A stretch of DNA of 64,000 nt from Flavobacterium tistrianum (GTDB lineage Bacteria; Bacteroidota; Bacteroidia; Flavobacteriales; Flavobacteriaceae): NCBI RefSeq assembly GCF_003254545.1, contig NZ_QJRH01000064.1, forward strand, positions 153,895 through 217,894, in the 5' to 3' direction. Shown here one piece after another: positions 41,660-50,411 of this stretch. Below the pieces are notes generated by a model that was given only the letters and a program-made list of their open reading frames with translations, made no database searches and was not told the DNA's origin. A program made the translations under genes and the position numbers. The stretch's first letter is position 1. Each line of letters opens with the position of its first letter.

Positions 41660-43345
41660 CTATTTGCTGTATTTTCTCTTTCTTACAAAAGTAAATACAA
41701 GCCCAAAAACTGTTAAAATTAGAATTGGAACTCCGATAGTTATGAATTGTGTAAAGGTATAGCTTTCGTATACTTTTTCTTTGTCCAATAAAGGCAACTC
41801 AACATCTTTACTTCTAATGTTAATAAGTCCAGTATCATCAAGAAGGTAATTGATACAATTCATGATGAAATCTTTGTTGTCATACAATTGGCCAGTTCTT
41901 TGATCGTAACCTAATTCTACAGGCATCATATTTTTGTCTAACTGGTTTCTTGCGATATCCCCGTCAGCAACTACAATCATTTTGTTTGGTTTTCCTTGTG
42001 CTGTGAAAGAATTATCTTTGAAAGGCAGAATCCTATTTTCGAAAGCTGAATGAAATGAACCTTCAAGCAAAACAGCGAGGGGTTTATTTCCTTTGTTTAA
42101 ATAATCCTGTGGAGTTGTTTTTTCGGTAACCATGTTCAGGTTAACTTCTACAGGAGAACCAATTGTTTTAGAATATTGAGAAGATTGTAATAATACGGTT
42201 TTCTTAATTCCGTTTTTCAAAGTATCAATTGGATTTGCAAAATCGAATCTAATTCCACCCAGATTTTTAACAATAGGATGCTGGCTTGTTGGATAAACCT
42301 GCGGAGCAAATTTCCAGATAAAATCCTGATATTGTGTTGCACTTCCTTGTTCGCCAGTTGCTAATTTAATAGGACTTCCTTGCTCATCTTTAATCAAATC
42401 AGGATTAATTCTGAACCCGTATTTGAAGAACATATCATTTAGATTTAAATCTCTTGGATATGCCAAAGTTGCCCCCATATCATTGTACAAACTGTCCATG
42501 TCAGCAGCCACTTGGTCAATTAGCCAAAGCGTTTTTCCGCCATTCATAATAAACTGATCCAGAACTTCTTTTTCTTCGTCAGAGAATTTTTCTGTTGGTT
42601 TAGAAATAATGGCTAAATCATATTTTTTCAGCGCATTTAAAGTTCCGTTTGGATCTTTTGCCACAGAATCTAAAGTGAAAGGACCAATAAAATAACTTTC
42701 ACGAATCTGCATCAGCATTTTGGCAATATGAATTTCGTTCAATTCACCATTTCCTTTTATGATGGCAACTTTTTTCTGTTTGTTTTTAGTCACTTTATTG
42801 ATAGCGTCAGCAATAGAATATTCTAAATGCTGAATAGATCCAATTACTTTTTGTGTAGTTGATGCTCCCATTATGTTTTTCAACAAAGGAATATTAACTT
42901 CTTTGTTGTTGTAAACCGCAACTGCCCAAGGAAAAACCATTGCTTGCGATTGTTTTCCTTTATCGTCAACAGTAATGTTTACAGGAGTTAATCCTTTCTG
43001 GAAAAGTGATTTTGTCAGTTCCTCGCTTTCGTCTTCATTTTCTAACGGATCAACAAATTCGAAAACTATATTGCTATTATAAGCTTGAAATTCTTCCAAT
43101 AATTGTTTGGTTTCCTGCTGTAAACGTCTGAAATCGGCAGGAAGATCTCCAGCCATATAAATCTTTATAGAAAGCGGATTTTGAACTTGTTTTACAATTC
43201 CTAACGAAGTCGGAGACAGTGTATAACGTTTATCTTTAGTTAAATCAAAACGATGAAAAAATAGAGTTCCAAGAACATTTAGAACGACTAAAATGAAAAT
43301 AGTAATGCCTAATGTCTTTAAATTTTGCTTTGTAGATAGTTTCAT
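41660..43345 (-). CDS. gldG: Gliding-motility ABC transporter component GldG
   Basis: This 561-aa protein has an N-terminal membrane helix (about 10-30), the large GldG/ABC-type uncharacterised extracytoplasmic domain (about 35-520) and a C-terminal helix near 535-555. The start KRYTLSPTSLGIVKQV and the LIDQVAADMDSLYNDMGATL block fit GldG. In F. johnsoniae GldA, GldF and GldG form an ABC transporter needed for gliding. gldF overlaps it by one base (TAATG). The ATPase gene gldA is not in the window and must lie elsewhere. Confidence 0.93.
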   Translation of the reverse strand: MKLSTKQNLKTLGITIFILVVLNVLGTLFFHRFDLTKDKRYTLSPTSLGIVKQVQNPLSIKIYMAGDLPADFRRLQQETKQLLEEFQAYNSNIVFEFVDPLENEDESEELTKSLFQKGLTPVNITVDDKGKQSQAMVFPWAVAVYNNKEVNIPLLKNIMGASTTQKVIGSIQHLEYSIADAINKVTKNKQKKVAIIKGNGELNEIHIAKMLMQIRESYFIGPFTLDSVAKDPNGTLNALKKYDLAIISKPTEKFSDEEKEVLDQFIMNGGKTLWLIDQVAADMDSLYNDMGATLAYPRDLNLNDMFFKYGFRINPDLIKDEQGSPIKLATGEQGSATQYQDFIWKFAPQVYPTSQHPIVKNLGGIRFDFANPIDTLKNGIKKTVLLQSSQYSKTIGSPVEVNLNMVTEKTTPQDYLNKGNKPLAVLLEGSFHSAFENRILPFKDNSFTAQGKPNKMIVVADGDIARNQLDKNMMPVELGYDQRTGQLYDNKDFIMNCINYLLDDTGLINIRSKDVELPLLDKEKVYESYTFTQFITIGVPILILTVFGLVFTFVRKRKYSK

Positions 43346-44070
43346 TAGACTTTAAAAGATTTTAATTGGTGAACAGTAAAAGACAAAAAAGCAATGGCAA
43401 TGCTTAAAAAGTAGATGATATCGCGAGTGTCAATAACACCACGGCTCATACTTTTAAAATGATTCTGCATTCCTAAAACCGAAATAAAATTGTTTGATCC
43501 TGGAATTAAAGAAGCTAAACCTTCAAAACCAAAATAAAAGAAAAAGCAAAGAAAAACGGCCACAATAAAAGCAACGATCTGATTTTCTGAAAGGGTAGAT
43601 GTAAAGATTCCGATTGCAGAATAAGAAGCAATTAAAAATAATAATCCGAAATAAGAACCAATTGTGCTTCCCATATCGATATTGCCTTCTGGCGAACCTA
43701 AATCTGAAATTACTTTTACGTAAATTAAAGTTGGAATAATAGCCAAAATAATCAGCAAAAATGAGCCAAAGAATTTACCATTTACGATTTCCCAGATTGA
43801 TAAAGGTTTTGTTAGAAGTAATTCTAAAGTTCCTTGTTTTTTTTCGTCAGAGAAACTTCTCATGGTTACGGCTGGAATTAAGAAAATTAAAATCCAAGGA
43901 GCCAATGTGAAAAAAGGTGTTAAATCGGCATAACCTGTATTTAGGATATTATAATCTCCTTCAAATACCCATAAAAATAGTCCGTTGCTGATTAAGAAAA
44001 TCGCAATGACCAAATAGCCAATAGGAGAACCAAAAAAGGATTTTATTTCTCGTAAAATGATTGATTTCAT
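43345..44070 (-). CDS. gldF: Gliding-motility ABC transporter permease GldF
   Basis: This 241-aa protein has six membrane helices and the ABC-2 permease pattern: an N-terminal LREIKSFFGSPIGYLV helix, the cytoplasmic motif MRSFSDEKKQGTLELLLTKP before helix three, and ENQIVAFIVAVFL near helix five. With GldA and GldG it should form an ABC transporter in the inner membrane whose cargo is unknown; mutants in F. johnsoniae cannot glide. It is the first gene of the gldF-gldG pair. Upstream lies a dispersed repeat, so its promoter must be in or near that repeat. Confidence 0.93.
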   Translation of the reverse strand: MKSIILREIKSFFGSPIGYLVIAIFLISNGLFLWVFEGDYNILNTGYADLTPFFTLAPWILIFLIPAVTMRSFSDEKKQGTLELLLTKPLSIWEIVNGKFFGSFLLIILAIIPTLIYVKVISDLGSPEGNIDMGSTIGSYFGLLFLIASYSAIGIFTSTLSENQIVAFIVAVFLCFFFYFGFEGLASLIPGSNNFISVLGMQNHFKSMSRGVIDTRDIIYFLSIAIAFLSFTVHQLKSFKV

Positions 44071-44094
44071 GTATAACGTTTAATTATTTTTTTT

Positions 44095-44312
44095 GTTTCA
44101 TGTTTCACATTTCAAGCTGCTTTACTTTGTGTTTGTTTTTTAAACGCAAAGGACGCAAGGTTTTACGCTAAGTTCGCAAAGTTTTTTTTTGCAACGCTTT
44201 GCGAACTTAGCGTTTTAAAAAGTATCTTAAAATAATAGCTTTGCGTGCTTTTCGGTTAAATCGTTACAATTTTCAGATTCAGTTAAATAACTTGAAACCT
44301 GAAACTTGAAAC
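44095..44312. repeat. Dispersed 'GCAAAG' repeat with terminal inverted repeats, copy 2
   Basis: The ends are GTTTCA-rich (from 44095) and TGAAAC-rich (44289-44312) inverted repeats as in copy 1. Inside is a perfect 16-base hairpin (44166-44181 with 44197-44212, CGCTAAGTTCGCAAAG). The right end touches the stop codon of the monooxygenase-like gene. The interior matches copy 1 over ACGCAAAG...GTTCGCAAAG followed by a T-run. Confidence 0.7.
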
Positions 44313-44608
44313 TAATTTAAACTAACAAGCTTATCAACACTCCACGCTTCTGCTTTTGCATTGAATAGTTTTTTTGTAAAATCCCAAACGGTATTAAACA
44401 GTTCAGAATTTCGGTAATTTTCTAAATCTTCTTCGGTTTCCCAATAACTGTAAGTGAAAAAGATGCATTTGTCATTTTTATCCTGGTACAATTCTAAAAA
44501 ACGATTTCCTTCTGCATTTCGTATTTTCTCTTTCACCGATTCAAAATTCTCCAGAAAATCAGGAATTTTTTCTTCGTGAAAACTCATTTTTACTATTCGA
44601 ACAAACAT
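44312..44608 (-). CDS. Antibiotic biosynthesis monooxygenase (ABM)-domain protein
   Basis: This 98-aa protein is a single ferredoxin-like ABM domain (starts MFVRIVKMSFHEEK, then FLELYQDKNDKCIFFTYSYW and the AEAWSVDKL tail). Such small dimeric proteins include quinol monooxygenases (YgiN) and haem-degrading enzymes, but many have no known activity. No diagnostic haem or quinol residue can be assigned here. It is flanked by the repeat copy and by an intergenic region, so probably monocistronic. Confidence 0.8.
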   Translation of the reverse strand: MFVRIVKMSFHEEKIPDFLENFESVKEKIRNAEGNRFLELYQDKNDKCIFFTYSYWETEEDLENYRNSELFNTVWDFTKKLFNAKAEAWSVDKLVSLN

Positions 44609-44767
44609 GTTATTATTTTAGATTTTAGACTGTTGATTTTAGATTTTTTAGAATCACCTAAAGTCTTACAGGTGCGCAAAAATACCAAAATAGATTATTG
44701 TTTTAAATAAAAAATGAAATATTATAAATGTCGATTTTTAAATTTTATTTTCACAGTATTTTCAAAC

Positions 44768-44841
44768 ATAGCCCGTGGTTTCAACCACGGGAAACGTTAA
44801 GAGATATGCGTTGTGTTCCCGTGGTTGAAACCACGGGCTAT
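44768..44841. repeat. Double palindrome in the 44.6-44.9 kb intergenic region
   Basis: Two perfect 26-base inverted arms (44768-44793 and 44816-44841) are separated by 22 bases. Each arm holds a palindrome CCCGTGGTT-TC-AACCACGGG. The design equals that of the elements at 821-872 and 32193-32322, with unrelated sequence. The rest of the 312-base gap (44609-44920) is A+T-rich with no gene. Confidence 0.75.
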
Positions 44842-44920
44842 ATTTATCATGAAAACTAACGCAAATCTGCTCAATCAGCAAAATCTGCGAGCTAAAAAAA
44901 AACTAAAATCTAAAAAATAT

Positions 44921-45748
44921 TTAAGAAAACTTAATCGTAATCACATCACGATAATTCAATCCCAATAAACTATTTGCAGAACCCACTTTAGAAGGATTGC
45001 TTCTGAAAATAGCAATTTCAAGAAAACCCGCTTCATTAAAAATGGCCAGTTTTTCTCCTTCATAGGTTTTAATCGGATATTTGTCTGAAGTGGCAATTGC
45101 CGAATAATTAGGAAGAATCGTTTTGATGTTTTTAGGTTTCATAACAATTTCATACGGACGTCCGCGTGAGATTTCTAAGAATTGTTTTTTAGAAATATTA
45201 GTTACAACGTTTCCAAAATGATCGATGTAAATGATGTTTCCTTTTATAGAATTTCCGTCATCAGCAACCAGAGCTTGAAGTTCTGTCGCTTCCTTAATAG
45301 ATTGAATTTCTTTTCCAATTACATTCAATAAACCACCTTTTGATAAGTGAGAAGCGACTTGAATAAAAATATCCAAATCTGTAGCTTCAATTGGGAAACG
45401 ATCGTGAATATTAATGGCCACAATCTTTTGAGGAACGATTTTCTGCGTCAGCATGCTTAAGATTCCGTTATCGGCGCAAATAAAATAGTGATCGTTCCAC
45501 TGCATAGCAATATGTTGGTTCTCTTTATTGCGTTCAACATCGACACCAATAAGGTGAACAGTGCCTTTTGGGAAGCTCATATAAGCTGCGCCAATAATGT
45601 AACTTGCTTCGGCAGTATTAAAGGGATCAATGTCATGAGATATGTCAATGATTTGAACCTCTGGATTTTCAGAAAGTATTTTACCCTTCAGCGACCCCAC
45701 AAAGTGATCTTTCAAGCCGTAGTCTGTAGTAAGGGTAATTATTGACAT
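44921..45748 (-). CDS. SAM hydrolase / SAM hydroxide adenosyltransferase (DUF62 family)
   Basis: This 275-aa protein starts with the family block ITLTTDYGLKDHFVGSLKG, has IIDISHDIDPFNTAEASYII and FICADNGILSML in the N-terminal catalytic domain, and a C-terminal barrel with IDHFGNVVTNI. Members of this family hydrolyse S-adenosylmethionine to adenosine and methionine; the halogenase subset has a different loop. The start is ATG 45748. It is divergent from phoH. Confidence 0.9.
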   Translation of the reverse strand: MSIITLTTDYGLKDHFVGSLKGKILSENPEVQIIDISHDIDPFNTAEASYIIGAAYMSFPKGTVHLIGVDVERNKENQHIAMQWNDHYFICADNGILSMLTQKIVPQKIVAINIHDRFPIEATDLDIFIQVASHLSKGGLLNVIGKEIQSIKEATELQALVADDGNSIKGNIIYIDHFGNVVTNISKKQFLEISRGRPYEIVMKPKNIKTILPNYSAIATSDKYPIKTYEGEKLAIFNEAGFLEIAIFRSNPSKVGSANSLLGLNYRDVITIKFS

Positions 45749-45807
45749 ATTTTTGTTTATAACTATTGATAGTATTTAAATCTAATTTTCATTAAATTTG
45801 AGAAATG

Positions 45808-45815
45808 CAAAGCTA
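45808..45815 (-). promoter_or_regulatory. Candidate -7 element for the SAM hydrolase gene (TAGCTTTG)
   Basis: This is an exact TAnnTTTG match on the minus strand, 59 bases before the gene start, in the divergent region with phoH. The -33 element is not clear. Confidence 0.3.
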
Positions 45816-46009
45816 ATAATAGTAAACACAAATTGAAAGAAAGAAAAGACAAATTGTGATTTTTAAAGTTTTTGCAAGTTACAATATTCAGAAACAAAGT
45901 TTTAAGATTATTTGCATAAACTGAGACTGCGACTGATTACTGCGACTAATAAAAAAGACCCGACAACCACTAAATATTAAAAGGAATTTTTAATTTAAAA
46001 CTACTTCAT

Positions 46010-46960
46010 TTGAACGAAAGAATAATCGAGCTAGTAGACATTGCTCCAAAAGAGTTTTGGGGCGCGCAAGACAGCCATTTAGAAATAATTAAAAAGTACT
46101 ACCCAAAGCTTAAAATCGTAGCGCGAGGGACAACTTTAAAAGCATTTGGCGAAAAAGAAGTTTTAGACGAATTCGAAAAAAGATTTCAAAGATTAATGCT
46201 TCACTTTACACGTTACAATAATATTGACGATAATGTAATTGAGCGTGTAATTATGAGTGATGGTCAGGAAGAAAAAAGAGCTTACGATCATGATAAAATC
46301 TTAGTTCATGGTGTTGGCGGTAAGATTGTGAAAGCAATGACTCCAAATCAGCAATTGCTGGTTGATACTGTCAAAAAGAACGATATGGTTTTTGCAGTAG
46401 GTCCTGCCGGAACAGGAAAAACGTACACGGGAGTCGCAATGGCTGTAAAAATGCTGAAGGATAAAGAAGTAAAAAGAATCATCTTGACGCGTCCTGCAGT
46501 TGAAGCAGGAGAGAACTTAGGGTTCTTGCCAGGTGATATGAAAGAAAAACTCGATCCTTATATGCAACCACTTTATGATGCATTGCGAGATATGATTCCG
46601 AACGAAAAACTGGAAGATTATATTCTAAAAGGAATCATTCAGATTGCACCATTAGCCTTCATGCGCGGACGTACCCTTGATAATGCTTTTGTAATTCTTG
46701 ACGAGGCTCAGAATACAACTCACTCACAAATGAAAATGTTCTTGACCCGTATGGGAAAAAATGCCAAATTCATGATTACTGGAGATCCAGGTCAGGTCGA
46801 TTTGCCACGAAGAACAATTTCTGGTCTTAAAGAAGCGCTTTTGGTTCTAAAAGACATTGAAGGCATCGGAATTATTTATCTAGATGATAAAGATATTGTT
46901 CGTCACCGATTGGTTAAAAAGGTAATCGATGCTTACAAACAAATTGAGAATCACGATTAA
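46010..46960 (+). CDS. PhoH-family ATPase (PhoL/YbeZ type)
   Basis: This 316-aa protein has an N-terminal small domain (about 1-105) and a PhoH ATPase domain with Walker A GPAGTGKT (K137), LTRPAVEAGENLGFLPGDM, and Walker B VILDEAQNTT. PhoH/YbeZ proteins are cytoplasmic NTPases that partner with YbeY in ribosome and RNA metabolism. The predicted start is TTG at 46010 (NERIIELVDIAPKEF), which matches the usual N-terminus of the family; no in-frame ATG precedes the conserved region. A long hairpin terminator follows. Confidence 0.92.
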   Translation: MNERIIELVDIAPKEFWGAQDSHLEIIKKYYPKLKIVARGTTLKAFGEKEVLDEFEKRFQRLMLHFTRYNNIDDNVIERVIMSDGQEEKRAYDHDKILVHGVGGKIVKAMTPNQQLLVDTVKKNDMVFAVGPAGTGKTYTGVAMAVKMLKDKEVKRIILTRPAVEAGENLGFLPGDMKEKLDPYMQPLYDALRDMIPNEKLEDYILKGIIQIAPLAFMRGRTLDNAFVILDEAQNTTHSQMKMFLTRMGKNAKFMITGDPGQVDLPRRTISGLKEALLVLKDIEGIGIIYLDDKDIVRHRLVKKVIDAYKQIENHD

Positions 46961-47018
46961 TTATAAATTTTTAGTGAAATGTTAGACGTAAATCGTGAAT
47001 TGTGTTTTAACATTTATT

Positions 47019-47071
47019 AATATTCGTTTTGTATCTTTTCTTTTGAAAAGTGCAAAACGAATATTTTTTTT
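47019..47071 (+). terminator. Intrinsic terminator after phoH
   Basis: A 13-bp perfect outer stem (AATATTCGTTTTG with CAAAACGAATATT) and an inner CTTTTC/GAAAAG stem are followed by a T-run, about 60 bases after the phoH stop. Confidence 0.85.
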
Positions 47072-47089
47072 GAATTTTAATTTGGAAAA

Positions 47090-47452
47090 ATGAAACAGCT
47101 AGATGACTTTTATTTAAATCAAGAAGAACCTATAAAAGGAATATTTCTTGCGTTAAAAGAAATTATCCTAAAACAAGATCAAGACATTACAAATACATTA
47201 AAATACGGAATGCCATTCTTCTCTTATAAAGGAAAAATGTTCTGCTATTTATGGATTCATAAAAAACTTAAACAACCTTATATAGGAATTGTTGAAGGAA
47301 AACATTTTGATGAATCTTTTCTCATTCAAGAAAATCGTTCAAGAATGAAAATTATGATGTTTGATATAAATAAAGATTTGCCCTTGAAACAAATTGAATC
47401 AGTAATTCAGAAAGCGATAAAATTGTATAAAAATGGAATTGTTAAGATTTAA
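47090..47452 (+). CDS. DUF1801 (YdhG-like) domain protein
   Basis: This 120-aa protein has the DUF1801 fold: LKEIILKQDQDITNTLKYGMPFFSYKGKMFCYLWIHKK (the conserved WxxPxF-like region), then YIGIVEGKHF and a C-terminal helix with IQKAIKLYKNG. Structures of the group resemble iron-chaperone frataxin-like folds, but function is unknown. It is monocistronic, between the phoH terminator and the promoter of the next gene. Confidence 0.85.
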   Translation: MKQLDDFYLNQEEPIKGIFLALKEIILKQDQDITNTLKYGMPFFSYKGKMFCYLWIHKKLKQPYIGIVEGKHFDESFLIQENRSRMKIMMFDINKDLPLKQIESVIQKAIKLYKNGIVKI

Positions 47453-47533
47453 TTGTTTAAAAAGCAATATTTAACGAAATAGTTAAATAAATAATAAACT
47501 TACCTCAAATCTAGTTTTCAAAGCGTGTAATCT

Positions 47534-47564
47534 TTGGCTAAACGGTCATAAAGCTTTAAATTTG
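47534..47564 (+). promoter_or_regulatory. Bacteroidota-type promoter of the HAD-hydrolase gene
   Basis: TTG at 47534-47536, a 20-base spacer, then TAAATTTG at 47557-47564 match the -33/-7 consensus. The expected transcription start near 47571 lies before ATG 47587, which supports that ATG over the TTG at 47578. Confidence 0.7.
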
Positions 47565-47586
47565 CATTTATAGACATTTGACCATT

Positions 47587-48417
47587 ATGACGAAACTTAA
47601 AAATATAAAAGTTATAGTAAGTGACCTTGACGGAACATTACTTAACCCACAACACACTATTTCAGATTACACTAAATCAATTTTTCAAGAACTTCACAAT
47701 CAAGGATATCTAATTGTTGTAGCTACAGGCCGTCATCATTTAGATGCATTGGCGATTATCGATAAATTGGAAGTTCCAGTTTATCTAGTAAGCTCAAACG
47801 GAGCCAGAATTCATTCGCCAAACAAAGAACAGCTTTTTGCTTTCAACCTTGACAGCGATGTAGTTAAGACCGCTTTAAATGTCGAAATTGATCCAGAAAT
47901 CACTGTAGTTTTATTTAAAGAAAATGTTTGGCAAACCAATAAATGGAACGAAAAACTTAACTCTTTTCAAACAGAATTAAAATATCGTCCCGAACTTGTA
48001 GATTATAACAATTTAGAAGATTTTGGAGCCATTAAAATTTTCTTTTCATGCAGCGATCATGATAAATTAGTAAAACTAAAAGATGCAATTTTAGCTAATT
48101 CTTCAGAACATTTACATCATGCCTTCAGTTTGCCGACTTGCTTGGAGTTTATGGATAAATCTATAGATAAAGCAGTTGCAATTGAGCAGGTATTAGAAAG
48201 AGAAGGATATACACTTTCAGAAGCGGTTTCTTTTGGAGACGGATTTAATGATGTGCAAATGCTATCTTCATCTGGAAAAGGATTGATTATGGGAAATGCC
48301 CCAGCTATTCTAAAAGAAACTTTACCAGATTTAGAAGTTATTAAAACCAATGCCGAAGATGGTGTTGCAAAATATATCGCGTCTAAAATTTTAGACAAGG
48401 AATTTGCAACAAGTTAA
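47587..48417 (+). CDS. Cof-type HAD-IIB phosphatase
   Basis: This 276-aa protein is a HAD-superfamily hydrolase with motif I SDLDGTLLNP, motif II ATGRHH with a Cof cap (VPVYLVSSNGARIHS), the conserved lysine in IDKAVAIEQVL and motif IV SFGDGFNDVQML. Cof enzymes dephosphorylate sugar phosphates, nucleotides or pyridoxal phosphate; the substrate is not predictable. I use ATG 47587 because of the promoter position; a TTG three codons upstream is an alternative. Confidence 0.9.
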   Translation: MTKLKNIKVIVSDLDGTLLNPQHTISDYTKSIFQELHNQGYLIVVATGRHHLDALAIIDKLEVPVYLVSSNGARIHSPNKEQLFAFNLDSDVVKTALNVEIDPEITVVLFKENVWQTNKWNEKLNSFQTELKYRPELVDYNNLEDFGAIKIFFSCSDHDKLVKLKDAILANSSEHLHHAFSLPTCLEFMDKSIDKAVAIEQVLEREGYTLSEAVSFGDGFNDVQMLSSSGKGLIMGNAPAILKETLPDLEVIKTNAEDGVAKYIASKILDKEFATS

Positions 48418-48473
48418 TATAGAGTATTTTATGTTCAGTTTGTTGCTGAATACTAAATAATAGTTATTTTTAT

Positions 48474-48510
48474 AAGAGCTAATTCACAGAGAGTTAGCTC
48501 TTATTTTTTT
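48474..48510 (+). terminator. Intrinsic terminator between the HAD and DUF502 genes
   Basis: AAGAGCTAA/TTAGCTCTT stem with an 11-base loop followed by A and a run of seven T, 56 bases after the HAD gene stop. Confidence 0.8.
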
Positions 48511-48528
48511 AACCTTAATTATTTAACC

Positions 48529-49122
48529 ATGAAAAAATTTCTACTTCAAGCCGAACGGAACTTGATTTCGGGGGCATTGGTTTTATTACCGCTTTTAGTT
48601 TTTTTTATTCTATTGGGAAAAGTCTGGAAGTTTTTTCAGAATTATGGAGAAAAATTTGCACACTTTCTGCGTCTGGATTTGATATTGGGAAAATACGCAA
48701 CTGATATTGTCGGTGGAATGATTTTGGTAGTTTTAATTTATTTAAGTGGCTTTCTGATGCGTTTATCTATTTTAAAAAGATTTACCAATTGGGTAGACGA
48801 GAAGCTGATGATCTTTTTGCCTGGTTATGAAAAAAATAAAAAAGAGGCAGAAGAAAAGCTTTTGAAAAGAAATCATGAGCCTAAACCCGTTACAGATTTA
48901 CCTATTTTGTTTAAAAATGGAAATTTTTGGCAACCCGCACATTTAATTGAAGAGAATGAAAACGGTTCTGCTGTGATTTTTGTTCCTACGGCACCAACAC
49001 ATAATCAAGGGCAGATTCTGATTGTGCAATCAGATGATTTTAGAAAGTTAACTGATACTACAATAGGAGCTTTAGATGAATCGATTAAATCTTTTGGCAA
49101 AGGAATTTTAAGCTTTAAATAA
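48529..49122 (+). CDS. DUF502-family membrane protein
   Basis: This 197-aa protein has two N-terminal membrane helices (about 15-33 and 58-80, ALVLLPLLVFFILLG and DIVGGMILVVLIYLSG), a basic linker and a soluble beta domain ending with LLIVQSDDFRK-type sequence. DUF502 proteins are integral membrane proteins of unknown function. The gene lies between a terminator and the purC promoter, so it may be transcribed partly by read-through. Confidence 0.85.
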   Translation: MKKFLLQAERNLISGALVLLPLLVFFILLGKVWKFFQNYGEKFAHFLRLDLILGKYATDIVGGMILVVLIYLSGFLMRLSILKRFTNWVDEKLMIFLPGYEKNKKEAEEKLLKRNHEPKPVTDLPILFKNGNFWQPAHLIEENENGSAVIFVPTAPTHNQGQILIVQSDDFRKLTDTTIGALDESIKSFGKGILSFK

Positions 49123-49149
49123 TTCACTAAAATTGAAGTAATATTTTCT

Positions 49150-49180
49150 TTGTTTGCTCTGCCAAATAGTTTTAAATTTG
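49150..49180 (+). promoter_or_regulatory. Bacteroidota-type promoter of purC
   Basis: TTG at 49150-49152, a 20-base spacer and TAAATTTG at 49173-49180 give a consensus promoter 28 bases before the purC ATG. The arrangement is the same as for the HAD-hydrolase promoter at 47534-47564. No purine riboswitch or hairpin is seen in the short leader. Confidence 0.7.
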
Positions 49181-49208
49181 CCTTCATAAAAAACAACACA
49201 ACTAGATA

Positions 49209-50162
49209 ATGAGTAATACAATCACAACTACAAATTTTAATTTCCCGAATCAGAAATCAGTTTACCGCGGAAAAGTTAGAGAGGTTTACAATATTAACGA
49301 CGAACTTTTAGTAATGGTAGCAACCGATAGACTTTCGGCTTTTGATGTAGTTTTGCCAAAAGGAATTCCGTACAAAGGACAAATCTTGAACCAGATTGCA
49401 ACAAAATTTATGGAATTGACGCAAGACATTGTTCCAAACTGGCTGATTGCTACTCCAGATCCAAACGTTGCTGTTGGACATTTATGTGACCCTTTTAAAG
49501 TAGAAATGGTTATTCGCGGTTACCTTTCGGGACATGCAGCGCGTGAATATGCAGTTGGAAGAAAACAAATCTGTGGCGTTACTATGGCTGAAGGTTTAAA
49601 AGAAAATGATAAATTTCCAGAGCCAATTATTACACCTACAACAAAAGCTGATAACGGTTCTCATGACGAAGATATTTCTCGCGAAGATATTTTGGCAAAA
49701 GGAATTGTTTCTGAAGAAGATTATGTAGTTCTAGAAAAATATACAAGAGCTTTATTTCAAAGAGGAACTGAAATCGCTGCAAAACGCGGATTGATTTTAG
49801 TAGATACAAAATATGAGTTTGGAAAAACTAAAGATGGTGTTATTGTTTTAATTGATGAAATCCATACACCAGATTCTTCTCGTTATTTCTACGCTGACGG
49901 ATATGCTGAAAGACAAGAAAAAGGAGAAGAGCAAAAACAATTATCTAAAGAATTTGTTCGTCGTTGGTTAATTGAAAATGGTTTCCAAGGAAAAGACGGA
50001 CAGCAAATTCCAAATATGACAGATGAATATATCGAGTCTGTTTCTGAAAGATATATTGAATTATATGAAAATATTTTAGGAGAGAAATTTGTAAAAGCTG
50101 ATATTGCCAATATTGATCAGCGTATTGAAAAAAATGTCTTAGAATATCTTTCTTCAAAATAA
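49209..50162 (+). CDS. purC: Phosphoribosylaminoimidazole-succinocarboxamide synthase
   Basis: PurC joins CAIR and aspartate with ATP in purine biosynthesis. The 317-aa length matches the longer SAICAR synthase form. Motifs are intact: [53 protein letters not shown] and [17 protein letters not shown]. The gene has its own promoter and terminator and is not next to other pur genes. Confidence 0.96.
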   Translation: MSNTITTTNFNFPNQKSVYRGKVREVYNINDELLVMVATDRLSAFDVVLPKGIPYKGQILNQIATKFMELTQDIVPNWLIATPDPNVAVGHLCDPFKVEMVIRGYLSGHAAREYAVGRKQICGVTMAEGLKENDKFPEPIITPTTKADNGSHDEDISREDILAKGIVSEEDYVVLEKYTRALFQRGTEIAAKRGLILVDTKYEFGKTKDGVIVLIDEIHTPDSSRYFYADGYAERQEKGEEQKQLSKEFVRRWLIENGFQGKDGQQIPNMTDEYIESVSERYIELYENILGEKFVKADIANIDQRIEKNVLEYLSSK

Positions 50163-50209
50163 TATTTTCGAACTTAAATGAATATTTAAGCTTTAAAATT
50201 TATAAAAAA

Positions 50210-50245
50210 ATGCCCTGCTGTTTTTACAGCAGGGTATTTTTTTTG
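50210..50245 (+). terminator. Intrinsic terminator after purC
   Basis: Stem ATGCCCTGCTGT/ACAGCAGGGTAT with a 4-base T loop followed by a long T-run, about 50 bases past the stop. Confidence 0.88.
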
Positions 50246-50373
50246 GGCACAAATTAAATTAAAAACACAATTCAGTATGCTTAATTGAGGTTTTTAACCT
50301 TACTCCAAGAAATTTTATCATTTTTTTTCATTTTTAATGCAACGTTTTATACATAATGTGCGTCTAACAAGTA

Positions 50374-50411
50374 ATCATCACAATCATTAATCATAAAACA
50401 AGCAATCAATC
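50374..50411 (+). promoter_or_regulatory. ATCATCA-type leader before ankyrin gene 1
   Basis: This A/T/C-rich stretch with ATCATCACAATCATT and TCAATC repeats ends at the ATG. Near-identical leaders precede the two other ankyrin paralogues (50914-50945 and 52502-52535), so it is probably the duplicated 5' untranslated region. It has no Shine-Dalgarno sequence. Confidence 0.5.

Noticed and set aside
40054..44312. The two GCAAAG repeats as ends of a composite transposon carrying dnaN and gldFG
   Set aside because: No transposase is present and the carried genes are core chromosomal genes; only a dispersed repeat family is supported.
45793..45800. TAAATTTG as a promoter for phoH
   Set aside because: The nearest upstream TTG is 24 bases away, beyond the usual spacing, and the site is over 200 bases from the gene start.
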